A stretch of 32,557 nt of DNA from an uncultured Candidatus Saccharibacteria bacterium (GCA_938017655.1 CALIJO010000081.1:1-32557), one strand, 5' to 3'; numbered from the stretch's first letter, positions 12,918 to 21,635 are shown. Notes: generated by a model from the sequence alone, not told the origin. Made by a program: numbers and translations.

Positions 12918-15383
12918 CTAAATAATTTCTCCACCAATTTTTTCTAATGATTGATTAATACTGTTCATTATAGCAGAGATTTCCTCAGAAAGGAGGGTCT
13001 TCTCAGTGGAAGCAAAATTTAAGTGGAAACTTAGGTTTTTTGTATCAGCACCTTCGGCTTGATAGATAGAAGTGGCGGTGAGGTGGAAGATGAGAGATGG
13101 TTGAATCTTCAAAACTTCAAAGATAGCATTTTCAACCAAGGCGAAAGGTTTTTCTTCTGAAATCTTGACCGTAAGGTCACGATTAACGGCTGGGAAGCGA
13201 CTAAATTCCTTGATGCGCTTATCGGTGGCTTTTTGACCAAGGAGAGACTCGAGGTCTAACTCTAAGCTAGAAACTTCTTTAAGTTTCAGAGCGGTTTTGA
13301 CAGAATTCTTTAACTCACCGAGGCAACCAATTTGCGTGCCAGAAAGCAAGATTTTAGCGGCGCGCTTTGGTTCAAAATAGCCCGAATCTTCACCATCAGA
13401 GAAGGCTTGGATTTCAAAATTTAGTCCGAGTTTGTCGGCGAGATTTTCTAAGATTTGCTTAGAATAATAATAGTCCGCGGTGGAAACTACCGCCAGATGA
13501 TGTTGCATCTTCGGGGTTTGGTCGGCATTTAATCCCAGAGATTTTCTAGTAATCTGATTCATTTCGTAAAGTGAAAAATCCGCAAAACCGGCTTTTTGGT
13601 TTTCACGAACTTTTTCGAGTAGGCTTGGTGTAATGGAAGTACGGAAGAGTTGCAGTTCTGGTGAAATAGAATTAGTAATTTCATAAGCATCCTCAGTATT
13701 TTCACCGACGCGTTCGAGTAATTTCTTGGAGATGAAGCTATAAGTCAGAACCTCATGTAACCCGAGTTCAAGCGAAAGGAGGTTTCGCAAAGTAGTTTTT
13801 AATTCAAACATGGCATTCTTTTCGGCGCCGATGAATGGACGAACTGGCAAGCTGAGTGGCAAATTATCAAAACCGAGCAAGCGTCCAACTTCTTCGATGA
13901 TATCTTCCTTGATGTGAATATCAGTACGCCAGAGCGGGGCCGTGACCAAAAGATTTCCCGAATCGGAAACCACCTTGAAGCCGACATTTTCAAGAGTTTG
14001 AATCATCAAAGCTTCATCGTAGTGCGAGCCGAGAAGTTGATTAATCTCAGAAACTTTCACCGCGACTTGGATTTCAGATAGACCTTGTTTAAGCGAATCA
14101 GCAAAACCAAATTTAGCACCTGACTTCACGCCGAGTTTAGCTAGACAATCTTTGATAGCTGGAATAGTATTGACGGCTGGCTGCCCCTTGGTAAAGCGAG
14201 TGATCGCTTCGGAAAAAATGCCGTGAGCCATCTGAGTCTTACGTAAATTATAGAGGCTAAAAGTAGCAGATTCGAGCAAAATCCGGGTGGTCGAGGCGTC
14301 GATTTTGGTCGATTCCCCACCCATGGCACCGGCTAAAGCGACTGGAATGTCGTTCGAGGCAATCACGATATCATTGGAATTTAGTTCAATAGTTTTACCA
14401 TCGAGCAAGGTTAAAGTTTCACCGGAGCGTGCCGCACGTACGATGATTTTTGCGTGGTCTAAACCACCGATTTTAACAAATTTATCATAATCGAAAGCAT
14501 GAAGCGGCTGGCCAAGTTCTAACATGGTAAGATTCGTCGCATCGACGATGGGATTTACCGAATTCATGCCAGATTTAGCCAGTAAAACTGAATCTTTCGT
14601 CATCGAATAAAGATCCGAAAATTCCGGAGAAACGGGGTTCGCCAGGTTTAGATCAGAGACATTAACCAAACAGGCCGAGTAGCGTGGACAAAGTTTTTCA
14701 TCGGCAATTTCAATGGAAATTTCATCAGACAGTCCATCCACAGTTTGGTCGAAGCTCACTGGTTCAGAGAATTTTTGACCAAGAATGCCGGAAACTTCAC
14801 GCGCAAAGCCAATCAAACCAAAAGTATCTGGGCGATGGGTGAGGGATTTATTTTCGATATCGAGAATTTTATCATTTAAGTCAAAAACCTCAACTAAAGC
14901 AGCGCCTGGACGGCCGAGAGATTCGTCGACCTCAGCAATATAGTTATGATCAGAAGAAAGCCCAAGCTCATCTGGTCCGGCTAACATGCCAAAACTTTCA
15001 TAACCACGAAGCTTACGCGAACCGAGCACAAAATTTTCGCCACCAAAAGTATCTGGCACGATACTACCTGGAGTGAGCCAGACGGCGACAATGCCAGCAC
15101 GAACATTTGGCGCACCGCAGACGATTTGTACGAGACCAGAATCCAGGGTAGAAAACTTTTGATTGAGTTCTGGACCGGCGTCGATTTGGCAGAGGTGTAA
15201 GTGAGTACCTGGAATATCTTCACAGGTTACCACCTTAGCGAGATAGGCGCCACGATATTTTTCAGCCATATCCATCACACCTTCGACTTCGACGAGACGT
15301 GAACCGATTAATTTTACTAACTCCTCATCGGAAACTGGGATGGAGCCGACATATTGTTTGATTTTATTAAGTGAAATAAGCAT
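12918..15383 (-). CDS. pheT: Phenylalanyl-tRNA synthetase beta subunit
   Basis: Beta chain of the alpha2-beta2 PheRS. The 821-residue protein has the EMAP-like tRNA-binding OB domain (~40-150), B3/B4 editing domain (~210-400), B5 (~415-485, KVSEINQLLGSHYDEALMIQTLENVGF), a catalytic-like core, and the C-terminal ferredoxin-like anticodon-binding domain (from about 730, FSRFPAVNRDLTVKISEEKPF). Length is close to E. coli (795). Its ATG overlaps the pheS stop by one base (TAATG), with GGAGG upstream inside the end of pheS, so the two are translationally coupled and produced in equal amounts. FKBP follows. Confidence 0.96.
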   Translation of the reverse strand: MLISLNKIKQYVGSIPVSDEELVKLIGSRLVEVEGVMDMAEKYRGAYLAKVVTCEDIPGTHLHLCQIDAGPELNQKFSTLDSGLVQIVCGAPNVRAGIVAVWLTPGSIVPDTFGGENFVLGSRKLRGYESFGMLAGPDELGLSSDHNYIAEVDESLGRPGAALVEVFDLNDKILDIENKSLTHRPDTFGLIGFAREVSGILGQKFSEPVSFDQTVDGLSDEISIEIADEKLCPRYSACLVNVSDLNLANPVSPEFSDLYSMTKDSVLLAKSGMNSVNPIVDATNLTMLELGQPLHAFDYDKFVKIGGLDHAKIIVRAARSGETLTLLDGKTIELNSNDIVIASNDIPVALAGAMGGESTKIDASTTRILLESATFSLYNLRKTQMAHGIFSEAITRFTKGQPAVNTIPAIKDCLAKLGVKSGAKFGFADSLKQGLSEIQVAVKVSEINQLLGSHYDEALMIQTLENVGFKVVSDSGNLLVTAPLWRTDIHIKEDIIEEVGRLLGFDNLPLSLPVRPFIGAEKNAMFELKTTLRNLLSLELGLHEVLTYSFISKKLLERVGENTEDAYEITNSISPELQLFRTSITPSLLEKVRENQKAGFADFSLYEMNQITRKSLGLNADQTPKMQHHLAVVSTADYYYSKQILENLADKLGLNFEIQAFSDGEDSGYFEPKRAAKILLSGTQIGCLGELKNSVKTALKLKEVSSLELDLESLLGQKATDKRIKEFSRFPAVNRDLTVKISEEKPFALVENAIFEVLKIQPSLIFHLTATSIYQAEGADTKNLSFHLNFASTEKTLLSEEISAIMNSINQSLEKIGGEII

Positions 15384-16327
15384 TAAAATTCCTCCAAAAA
15401 TTCAAGTTTGGCTGATTCAAAGAAGCGAATATCATTGAGATGATATTTCATAATAACTAGACGGTCGATACCGCCACCCCAGGCAAATCCGTGGTAGACT
15501 TCTGGGTCGATGCCGGCAGATTTTAAGACATTCGGATGGATCATACCGCAACCCATAAGTTCGAGCCAGCCGTCGCCCTTACCACCAAGAGAAGCTGGTT
15601 TTTCGACGAGCAATTCTAGAGATGGCTCAGTGAATGGGAAGAAGCCAGGTTGGGTTTTGATACGCAATTTTTCACCATAATAGGTTTCAAAGAAATTTTT
15701 TAAGACGCCGAGCATTTCGGACATATTAGCGGTTTTGGAAACAAAGACACCTTCGCATTGATAGAAAGTATGTTCATGAGTAGCATCAACATCTTCATTA
15801 CGGAAGACGCGACCTGGAATCACCACGGCAATCTGGCTGTCTTTTTTAAGATTATCTAACCTCGAAGTGAGCGCGCGATATTGCATGGTAGAGGTATGGG
15901 CAGGCGGGATAAAACCTTCCTTGGTGCGGAAAGTATCATAACCATCACGAGCTGGATGACCTTCTGGGAAGTTCAAAGATTCGAACATATGAAATTCATC
16001 GTCAAGCTGAGTAGATTCCATGACTTCGAAACCCATACGGGAATAAATATCAATCACACGATCAAGTTCGATCATTAGGGGATGGCGACTGCCACGATGA
16101 AAAGTAATTTTCGATTGATTGACGTCGAATGGGGCGGTAAGATCGATCGCCTTCACGGCCGTATTTTTCTTAGCGGCTTCGAGGGCCTTAATTTGTTCAA
16201 TAACGGCCTGCTTTTTTTGATTCAAAGCTTGACCAAAAGCCTTGCGCTCTTCGGGAGCTAAGGTCTTCATTTTTGCGTATTCTTCGCCGAGAGATTTAAG
16301 TTCGGCTTTTAGCTGTTCCAATTCCAT
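15383..16327 (-). CDS. pheS: Phenylalanyl-tRNA synthetase alpha subunit
   Basis: Catalytic alpha chain of PheRS. The N-terminal ~65 residues form the tRNA-binding coiled coil (ELEQLKAELKSLGEE...LEAAKK). The class II core follows: FHRGSRHPLM, motif 2 GRVFRNEDVDATHEHTFYQCEG, TEPSLELLV near 230, and motif 3 GFAWGGGIDRLVIMKY near 280-296. The length of 314 residues is slightly short of E. coli (327) but complete. It is the first gene of the pheS-pheT-FKBP operon. The -10 box lies 10 bases before the ATG, so the leader would be only about three bases and there is no room for a ribosome binding site. Confidence 0.97.
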   Translation of the reverse strand: MELEQLKAELKSLGEEYAKMKTLAPEERKAFGQALNQKKQAVIEQIKALEAAKKNTAVKAIDLTAPFDVNQSKITFHRGSRHPLMIELDRVIDIYSRMGFEVMESTQLDDEFHMFESLNFPEGHPARDGYDTFRTKEGFIPPAHTSTMQYRALTSRLDNLKKDSQIAVVIPGRVFRNEDVDATHEHTFYQCEGVFVSKTANMSEMLGVLKNFFETYYGEKLRIKTQPGFFPFTEPSLELLVEKPASLGGKGDGWLELMGCGMIHPNVLKSAGIDPEVYHGFAWGGGIDRLVIMKYHLNDIRFFESAKLEFLEEF

Positions 16328-16337
16328 AACTTCTTCT

Positions 16338-16366
16338 ATTATACTCTGTTTTGAGGTGAAGTTGAA
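16338..16366 (-). promoter_or_regulatory. pheS promoter, nearly leaderless
   Basis: On the minus strand TTCAAC (16361-16366), 17 bases, TATAAT (16338-16343), 10 bases before the start codon at 16327. Confidence 0.65.
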
Positions 16367-16379
16367 GACGAATTGGGAA

Positions 16380-16407
16380 CAAAAAATCGCGCCAATTAGA
16401 CGCGACT
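16380..16407 (-). terminator. Terminator of the small membrane protein gene
   Basis: On the minus strand AGTCGCGTC-TAATT-GGCGCGATT (16385-16407, with two G-U pairs) followed by a T run. It lies 12 bases beyond the stop codon. Confidence 0.75.
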
Positions 16408-16418
16408 AATGCAGATTT

Positions 16419-16646
16419 TTAGAAGAATTTAATGAAGATTAAAGAAATCACTGCGAGGATGATTAATACTGGCCAAAACCAACCAAATTTACTAGTAGTT
16501 TTAAGGTCTTTAGCATAATCAGAATCTTCCACCAAGTCAGGATCACTCATTTTAGCTTGCATCCTGGCACGATTTCGAAGGTCTGCGGTAATTCTTTGAG
16601 TGAGATCTGCATTTTTATCTTGATCTTTTTGTACAATTACGCCCAT
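16419..16646 (-). CDS. Small hypothetical tail-anchored membrane protein (75 aa)
   Basis: Start chosen at 16646, where AAAGGAAAAG precedes the ATG of MGVIVQKDQDKN; a longer frame starting at 16751 would run into the aquaporin gene and its promoter. The first ~50 residues are polar and charged (DLTQRITADLRNRARMQAKMSDPDLV), and the end is one hydrophobic segment, FGWFWPVLIILAVISLIFI, so the protein is likely tail-anchored with its N-terminus in the cytoplasm. It is divergent from the aquaporin gene and shares its promoter region. No family recognised. Promoter, ribosome binding site and terminator make it a credible gene. Confidence 0.75.
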   Translation of the reverse strand: MGVIVQKDQDKNADLTQRITADLRNRARMQAKMSDPDLVEDSDYAKDLKTTSKFGWFWPVLIILAVISLIFIKFF

Positions 16647-16672
16647 CTTTTCCTTTCGATATACATTACCAT

Positions 16673-16695
16673 AGTTTATCATATTATGATATAAT
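16673..16695. promoter_or_regulatory. Divergent promoter with palindromic core
   Basis: A perfect inverted repeat, TATCATA-T-TATGATA (16677-16691), supplies the TG of two extended -10 boxes: TGATATAAT to the right (TATAAT 16690-16695) and TGATAAACT to the left (TAAACT, 16673-16678). The rightward gene has AAGGAGGT (16711-16718) before its ATG. Confidence 0.55.
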
Positions 16696-16721
16696 TTTTT
16701 TAATATTATTAAGGAGGTAAA

Positions 16722-17732
16722 ATGGCAAAAAAGACTAAAAAGTCTGCACACAAGCCAAAAACGACTGTAAATACACCAGAGGTAACCGAAATTAAAGAAG
16801 AGGTTATCGAGGTCGTCGAAAAAGTTGTCGACGATAGCAAAAAAGCGACTGAGAAGGCTGAAAAGAAAATAACAAAAGAAGTCCTCAAAGTAGAAAAGAA
16901 AATTAAAGAAAGCAAAAATCCATTCAAGGGTTTCTTCGCTCGTAAATATCCTGAAGGTGAGAATATTTTAACGATTTTCGAAACTCCACGTATTTGGGGT
17001 GCAGTAATCGGTGAAGTAATCGGAACTATGTTCCTCTCGATGCTTCTACTGACCCTCGGAATCCAACAACCACTTTATATCTTGTTCGGTTTCCTTGCGG
17101 TCACCTTGGCAGTTTTTGCTTATTCAGGTGCGCATCTTAACCCAGCCACTACAATCGGCATGATGGCGACTCGTCGTGTATCTGCAATTCGTGGCGTACT
17201 TTACATCGTAGCTCAGGTCGTCGGTGCATGGCTTGGTTTATTAATTATCGGCGGACTCCGCACCGCTAGTGGCGCCAGCGCTGAACTTCCAACTCTTACC
17301 GCAGCAACTGGCAGTGACTTCTGGAAATACATGTTGATCGAATTCGTCGGTGTCTTCACCGTAGCATTCTTCTTCAACCGTGCTCAAGAATACAATCACA
17401 AGAAAAGTGCTTTCACCTACGCAGCCATCATCGCTGGTGGTGTAACTCTCGCAGTTCTCTTCTGTTTGATTCTTTCCGACAGCTTCTTCAAGCTTCGCAA
17501 TAACTTCATCTTGAACCCAGCTATTGCTATCATGTACCAAATTTTCCCAACTTCTGCTGAGAAATTTGACGCTTTGATGGGTACCGTAGCTCTCGAATCT
17601 TTGGTTCACATTATCACCCCACTTGTAGCAGGTATCCTTGCCTTCTTCGTGGCTGATGTAGCTAAAGCACTTTCTGATGATTGTGAATGTGAATGCTGTG
17701 AAGAAAAGCATCACGACAAGTGCTGCAAATAA
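16722..17732 (+). CDS. Aquaporin/MIP-family channel with charged N-terminal and Cys/His C-terminal tails
   Basis: A membrane channel for water or small solutes. The MIP core (~85-312) has six hydrophobic segments and both NPA half-helices: SGAHLNPATTIGM (135-147) and NFILNPAIAIM (261-271). The second NPA is followed by Ile rather than the usual Arg of the selectivity filter, so selectivity may differ. Two additions are unusual: a ~75-residue Lys/Glu-rich, probably coiled-coil N-terminus, and a C-terminal tail with Cys321, 323, 325, 326, His330, His331, Cys334, Cys335, a likely metal-binding cluster on the cytoplasmic side. The ATG is preceded by a near-perfect AAGGAGGT. Monocistronic, with its own terminator. 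Confidence 0.92.
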   Translation: MAKKTKKSAHKPKTTVNTPEVTEIKEEVIEVVEKVVDDSKKATEKAEKKITKEVLKVEKKIKESKNPFKGFFARKYPEGENILTIFETPRIWGAVIGEVIGTMFLSMLLLTLGIQQPLYILFGFLAVTLAVFAYSGAHLNPATTIGMMATRRVSAIRGVLYIVAQVVGAWLGLLIIGGLRTASGASAELPTLTAATGSDFWKYMLIEFVGVFTVAFFFNRAQEYNHKKSAFTYAAIIAGGVTLAVLFCLILSDSFFKLRNNFILNPAIAIMYQIFPTSAEKFDALMGTVALESLVHIITPLVAGILAFFVADVAKALSDDCECECCEEKHHDKCCK

Positions 17733-17747
17733 TCTGTAGCAAATTAA

Positions 17748-17778
17748 ATAAGACCCCACGCGAGGGTCTTATTTTTAT
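17748..17778 (+). terminator. Aquaporin gene terminator
   Basis: Stem AATAAGACCC/GGGTCTTATT (17748-17757 with 17765-17774), seven-base loop, then a T run. Confidence 0.87.
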
Positions 17779-17818
17779 AAATAAATTTCGGATAGGATTT
17801 TTAGTTTTATATTATATA

Positions 17819-17848
17819 TCAAAAAATAGCCCGTTATGGGGCTATTTT
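17819..17848 (-). terminator. metG terminator
   Basis: On the minus strand AAAATAGCCC/GGGCTATTTT (17839-17848 with 17823-17832), six-base loop, followed by TTTTG-type T run. It starts right after the metG stop codon. Confidence 0.85.
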
Positions 17849-17849
17849 C

Positions 17850-19265
17850 TTAGCGCTCTTTCGGGAAGAGTGGGGTAGCTGGTGGGGCGATTTCAGAGTC
17901 CGTAAAAATTTGTTCAATCGTGGCAGTAATTGGGAGGAACGGTTTAAGTAAGTGATTAACCAGGAGAAGTTCATTCACGAGATTGACTAGAATTTGCTTA
18001 GCGGCTTCTGGATCAGTCTTAGCCACAGTCCATGGCTTTTGATCTTCGATGTGTTTATTAATTAATTGCACCTGGCTCCAAGCATAATCAATAGCGCCAG
18101 AGAAGTTAAAATTATCCATCAGTTCACGATATTCCGGCGTGAATTCAAGAACTGGCGCATCCGTGAGGCTGACCTGATTCTTTTTGCAGAGGGTGGCTAA
18201 ACGCTGAACGAGGTTACCATAGTCGTTCGCGAGTTCATTATTATAGGCATTTTCAAATTTTTCCCAAGAGAAATCAGAATCCAGGAAGGTATCGATATGG
18301 CGAGAGAAGAAATAGCGGAAGGCATCGACGCCATGTTTATCAAGCACCTCAATCGGGTCCACGACATTACCGATACTCTTACTCATTTTTTGGCCATCAG
18401 CCAAGATAAAACCATGTGAAAGAAGAGTCTTCGGGAGAGGTAGGCCGAGACCAAGTAAGATGGCTGGCCACAAAATAGCGTGAAAGCGCAGAATATCTTT
18501 ACCAACAATGCTGACCATGGCTGGCCAAAACTTGGAAATATCCTGATCCGGATAACCAAGCACGGTGATGTAATTAGTTAAGGCATCCATCCAGACATAC
18601 ATCACCTGGGAATCGTCACCTGGCACTGGAATACCCCAAGAGAGGTGAGACTTTGGACGCGAGATTGAAACATCTGGCGCATCGGCTAGAAGTTTCAAAA
18701 TTTCATTTTTACGAAATTCTGGTAAAATCTGCATCTCACCGCTTTCGATTTTGGCGCGAATTTCATCTTTAAAATCACTGATGCGGAAATAATAATTTGA
18801 TTCAGAAAGATGATTGTATGGCGTTTGATGATCTGGACAGATACCTTGATTTTCGGCGTATTCTTTTTCAGTGACGAAACTTTCACAGCCCTCACAATAC
18901 CAACCGTCATAGCTGGCGGTATAAATATGTTTTGAAAGTTTTTGCCAAATTTCTTGCACGCGCTGCATGTGTTCTGGATCGGAAGTACGAATGTAATCTG
19001 TGTATTTTACATCAAAACGCGCAATGAATTCTTGGAATTTTTTGGCATTAGCGTCAACATATTTTTGCGTATCGAGACCAAGAGATTTAGCTTTTTTCTC
19101 AATTTTATTACCATGCTCATCGGTACCAGCCTGAAAACGCACAGAATTACCAAGAAGCTCCTGGTAACGTTTATAAATATCGGCAAGTAAATAATCTTCG
19201 GCGTGTCCAATATGTGGCAAGCCGTTAACATATGGTATAGCGGTGGTAATATAGATATTTTTCAT
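17850..19265 (-). CDS. metG: Methionyl-tRNA synthetase
   Basis: Charges initiator and elongator tRNA-Met. Class I signatures: HIGH at 18-21 (GLPHIGHAED) and KMSKS at 293-297. The CP domain has one zinc knuckle with Cys124, Cys127, Cys143 and His146, the last position being His rather than Cys. The anticodon-binding helical domain ends at about 460. The protein is only 471 residues and has no C-terminal EMAP-like tRNA-binding domain, like other minimal MetRS. The -10 box is 12 bases before the ATG with AGGAAA between them, so the leader is short. The gene is followed by its own terminator. Confidence 0.96.
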   Translation of the reverse strand: MKNIYITTAIPYVNGLPHIGHAEDYLLADIYKRYQELLGNSVRFQAGTDEHGNKIEKKAKSLGLDTQKYVDANAKKFQEFIARFDVKYTDYIRTSDPEHMQRVQEIWQKLSKHIYTASYDGWYCEGCESFVTEKEYAENQGICPDHQTPYNHLSESNYYFRISDFKDEIRAKIESGEMQILPEFRKNEILKLLADAPDVSISRPKSHLSWGIPVPGDDSQVMYVWMDALTNYITVLGYPDQDISKFWPAMVSIVGKDILRFHAILWPAILLGLGLPLPKTLLSHGFILADGQKMSKSIGNVVDPIEVLDKHGVDAFRYFFSRHIDTFLDSDFSWEKFENAYNNELANDYGNLVQRLATLCKKNQVSLTDAPVLEFTPEYRELMDNFNFSGAIDYAWSQVQLINKHIEDQKPWTVAKTDPEAAKQILVNLVNELLLVNHLLKPFLPITATIEQIFTDSEIAPPATPLFPKER

Positions 19266-19277
19266 AATTTCCTAACA

Positions 19278-19306
19278 ATTATAGCAAAAATCAAGTATTT
19301 GCTCAA
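19278..19306 (-). promoter_or_regulatory. metG promoter
   Basis: On the minus strand TTGAGC (19301-19306), 17 bases, extended TGCTATAAT (TATAAT at 19278-19283). It starts right after the terminator of the upstream gene. Confidence 0.7.
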
Positions 19307-19308
19307 AT

Positions 19309-19336
19309 CAAAAAAAGAGGCCAGGAAGCCTCTTTT
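19309..19336 (-). terminator. Terminator of the single-pass membrane protein gene
   Basis: On the minus strand AAAAGAGGC/GCCTCTTTT (19328-19336 with 19313-19321), six-base loop and T run. Confidence 0.85.
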
Positions 19337-19343
19337 GAATCTT

Positions 19344-20495
19344 CTATTCGGTAATGCTACAAGAGAAACCCTGGAGATTTTGAGTAGTGAGAACATTATT
19401 AATCGAAAGATTGAGTTTACCATCAGCGTCAGCGGTAGCGAAACTTTGATTTTTAAAATCATCAGTCTTCTGATACGCTTCGAGGTCTTCCGATTTTACA
19501 GTGACCGAAAGAGAGACGATTTTACCGTCAAGACCAGAAGTGGTGGTCTTATGATTTTCGGTTTTTTCGGTGCGACCATTTTTATCGGTGAGTTGATTCT
19601 CAGAATCGATGGACTCTTTAGCGGTTTTGGCAGACTCGGAAGAACTGAATTCATAAACCGTACGAATTTCAATAGTAGACAAAGAGCCTTGATTGTAAGT
19701 AAAAATTTTGGTAATTTCACCTGAAGTGGCACCATATTTAGTGCTATTCTCCTCGGAAACTTTTGACGTACATTCAAGAATTTGATTTTCGTTAGCAACG
19801 ACGGTGCTCTTATTACTGGCGCGAGAAGATTTCTTAGGCTGATTACCCAGGGCATTGATTAAGAAAATAATACCCAAAATGGCAAAAACACCCGCAATCG
19901 CAATAATGGCGATCATTTTAGAATCAAGCTTAAGTGCTAGCTTCTTCGGATTCTGCGCCTTGGTAGCTTCTTCGTTTTTCTCTTTTTCGTAATCATGGTA
20001 AGAAACTGCACTACCGATGGAACCTGGCACTGGCTCGGCAGCTTTCAACGGATTTTTTTCTTGGTCTTCAAGGAATTTTTCATGTTTGGTCTTTTCGGTA
20101 TCGTCGGTGTGGCCTTCTCTAGTAAAATCAACACTGTCAGAAGCAGAATCCTTGGTGGCCTCGGCAGACTTAGTGGCCTCTGTATTTTCCGTACCATCCA
20201 AATTCATCAGTGGCGGAAGTGAGGCATGGCTAGGTGCGGTTAGATCGTCTGAGTTTTTAGTTGTAGCAGAAGTGGTAGCAGTTTGATTCATAGAAGAAGC
20301 AAAATCAGCAGATGGAGCTATGGTGACTGGCTGATTAGTATCAGAAGCCGCATCAAGCTTATCTAAGCCAATAGTTGAAAAACCTTCGGGAGCTTGAGTC
20401 GAAGAATTAGTATTTTCAGATTTATTTTCGGGGGTGTAATTATTTAATTCTTCCATTAAATTAGCAAAGTCTTCGCTGCTGTCTGCTTGATTCAT
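19344..20495 (-). CDS. Hypothetical single-pass membrane protein (383 aa)
   Basis: Layout: a long Ser/Thr/Asp/Glu-rich disordered region (1-~185), a basic stretch KKLALKLDSK, one TM (~193-216, MIAIIAIAGVFAILGIIFLINAL), then an outer domain of ~150 residues. With the positive charges before the TM, the long acidic part should be cytoplasmic and the C-terminal domain outside. The outer domain has one Cys at each end (LECTSKV and FSCSITE), which could pair, and beta-rich text such as EITKIFTYNQGSLSTIEIRTVYEF that faintly resembles DUF1307/YehR lipoproteins; I would not rely on that. Monocistronic, divergent from the RpfB-like gene; AAAGGATG precedes the ATG. Confidence 0.75.
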   Translation of the reverse strand: MNQADSSEDFANLMEELNNYTPENKSENTNSSTQAPEGFSTIGLDKLDAASDTNQPVTIAPSADFASSMNQTATTSATTKNSDDLTAPSHASLPPLMNLDGTENTEATKSAEATKDSASDSVDFTREGHTDDTEKTKHEKFLEDQEKNPLKAAEPVPGSIGSAVSYHDYEKEKNEEATKAQNPKKLALKLDSKMIAIIAIAGVFAILGIIFLINALGNQPKKSSRASNKSTVVANENQILECTSKVSEENSTKYGATSGEITKIFTYNQGSLSTIEIRTVYEFSSSESAKTAKESIDSENQLTDKNGRTEKTENHKTTTSGLDGKIVSLSVTVKSEDLEAYQKTDDFKNQSFATADADGKLNLSINNVLTTQNLQGFSCSITE

Positions 20496-20529
20496 GAAAC
20501 ATCCTTTTTATGTGATAACTCTTAAGTTT

Positions 20530-20561
20530 ATTCTATCATAAATTAGCGTAAACTTTATCAA
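20530..20561 (-). promoter_or_regulatory. Possible promoter of the single-pass membrane protein gene
   Basis: On the minus strand the extended -10 reads TGATAGAAT (TAGAAT at 20530-20535). Candidate -35 boxes, such as TTGATA at 20556-20561, are at a poor distance (20 bases). They overlap the -35 region of the divergent gene. Confidence 0.4.
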
Positions 20562-20582
20562 TAAATCACGATATGCTATAAT
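20554..20582 (+). promoter_or_regulatory. Promoter of the RpfB-like gene, predicted leaderless
   Basis: TTTATC (20554-20559), 17 bases, extended TGCTATAAT (TATAAT at 20577-20582), six bases before the GTG at 20589. Confidence 0.65.
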
Positions 20583-20588
20583 AATTAG

Positions 20589-21635
20589 GTGAGTAGTGCT
20601 TTCAAAATAGCCAAGACTTATAAGACGCTATATATTTTTAGCGCTTTTTTGCTAGTTTTATCCGGATTAATCTTTGGTTTTTCAAGAGTCCGCTCGGCTT
20701 TTGCCGAAACTAAAGATCCAGATACTGGAGAAATTTCGGATATGCATTATGTGACATTTTTTGCCGATAATAAAACCTTGACGATTAAAACTAACGCTAA
20801 TACCGTCGAAGAAGCTTTGAAGCGCTCAAATATTGCCGTAGAAAATTATGATAAGGTGGAGCCTGTCCGTACGGAACGGATTAATTCTGATAATTATCGC
20901 ATCAATATTTACCGTGCTAAACCCGTTACCTTGAGTGACGGACAGAAGACGGTATTTTTAATGACTGCGACTACGGATGAAAAAGCGCTTTTCAAGGAAG
21001 CGGGTTTCAATGTTTATGACGGTGATGTAGTGACCAAGGTGGCTGACCACGACATTTTGGAAGCTGGATTATCGACAAAGTATCGCCTGACCCATACGGG
21101 TGGCCATGAAGTAACCGTGGAAGAAGAAATTCCTTATGAAGAAAAAACTGAGAATGACGCAAGTATAGCAACGGGTCAAACCAAACTTGAAACTATGGGC
21201 GAGGTAGGTCGCAAGCAATCAATCTATAAGATTAATATGGTAAACAACGTGGAGGTTTCACGCGAGTTAGTTTCAACTAATATTATTAAGCAGCCAGTAG
21301 CTAGGGTGACCAAGGTTGGTAGTAAAAAATCCATTCCACCAGATTGGGGAACCTGTGCAAATTACGCCAGAAGTGCGGGCGTTTCAGAAAATGACCTTTA
21401 CGTAGCTTTGACTTTAATTATGCGCGAATCAGGATGTCGTTATGATGCCACTAATGCTGGATCAGGCGCTTATGGTATCCCTCAGGCACTTCCAGGCTCG
21501 AAGATGGCTTCAGCTGGTAGCGACTGGAAAACTAATCCAGTGACGCAAATTCGCTGGATGATTGACTATGTGACCGGACGCTACGGTGGCTGGAGTCAGG
21601 CCTGGGCTTTCTGGAGCAGTCATCACTGGTACTAG
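20589..21635 (+). CDS. RpfB/YabE-like wall hydrolase: DUF348, G5 and transglycosylase-like domains
   Basis: A secreted peptidoglycan-cleaving enzyme. An N-terminal signal or membrane anchor (13-32) is followed by ubiquitin-like DUF348 units (HYVTFFADNKTLTIKTNANTVEEALKRSNI at ~53-82, and a second at ~108-150, DGQKTVFLMTATTDEKALFKEAG), a G5-type domain (~165-245, VEEEIPYEE...GEVGRK...), and a C-terminal lysozyme-like domain (~265-348) with YVALTLIMRESGCRY (Glu280 as probable catalytic acid), GAYGIPQALPG and the closing RYGGWSQAWAFW. Cys256 and Cys283 may pair. The same domain order occurs in actinobacterial RpfB, and there too ksgA/rsmA follows. Start is a GTG with a -10 box only six bases upstream. 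rsmA starts 8 bases after the stop. Confidence 0.9.
   Translation: MSSAFKIAKTYKTLYIFSAFLLVLSGLIFGFSRVRSAFAETKDPDTGEISDMHYVTFFADNKTLTIKTNANTVEEALKRSNIAVENYDKVEPVRTERINSDNYRINIYRAKPVTLSDGQKTVFLMTATTDEKALFKEAGFNVYDGDVVTKVADHDILEAGLSTKYRLTHTGGHEVTVEEEIPYEEKTENDASIATGQTKLETMGEVGRKQSIYKINMVNNVEVSRELVSTNIIKQPVARVTKVGSKKSIPPDWGTCANYARSAGVSENDLYVALTLIMRESGCRYDATNAGSGAYGIPQALPGSKMASAGSDWKTNPVTQIRWMIDYVTGRYGGWSQAWAFWSSHHWY

Noticed and set aside
16647..16751. 35-residue N-terminal extension of the small membrane protein
   Set aside because: It would extend into the divergent aquaporin gene and across both promoters; a good ribosome binding site supports the start at 16646.
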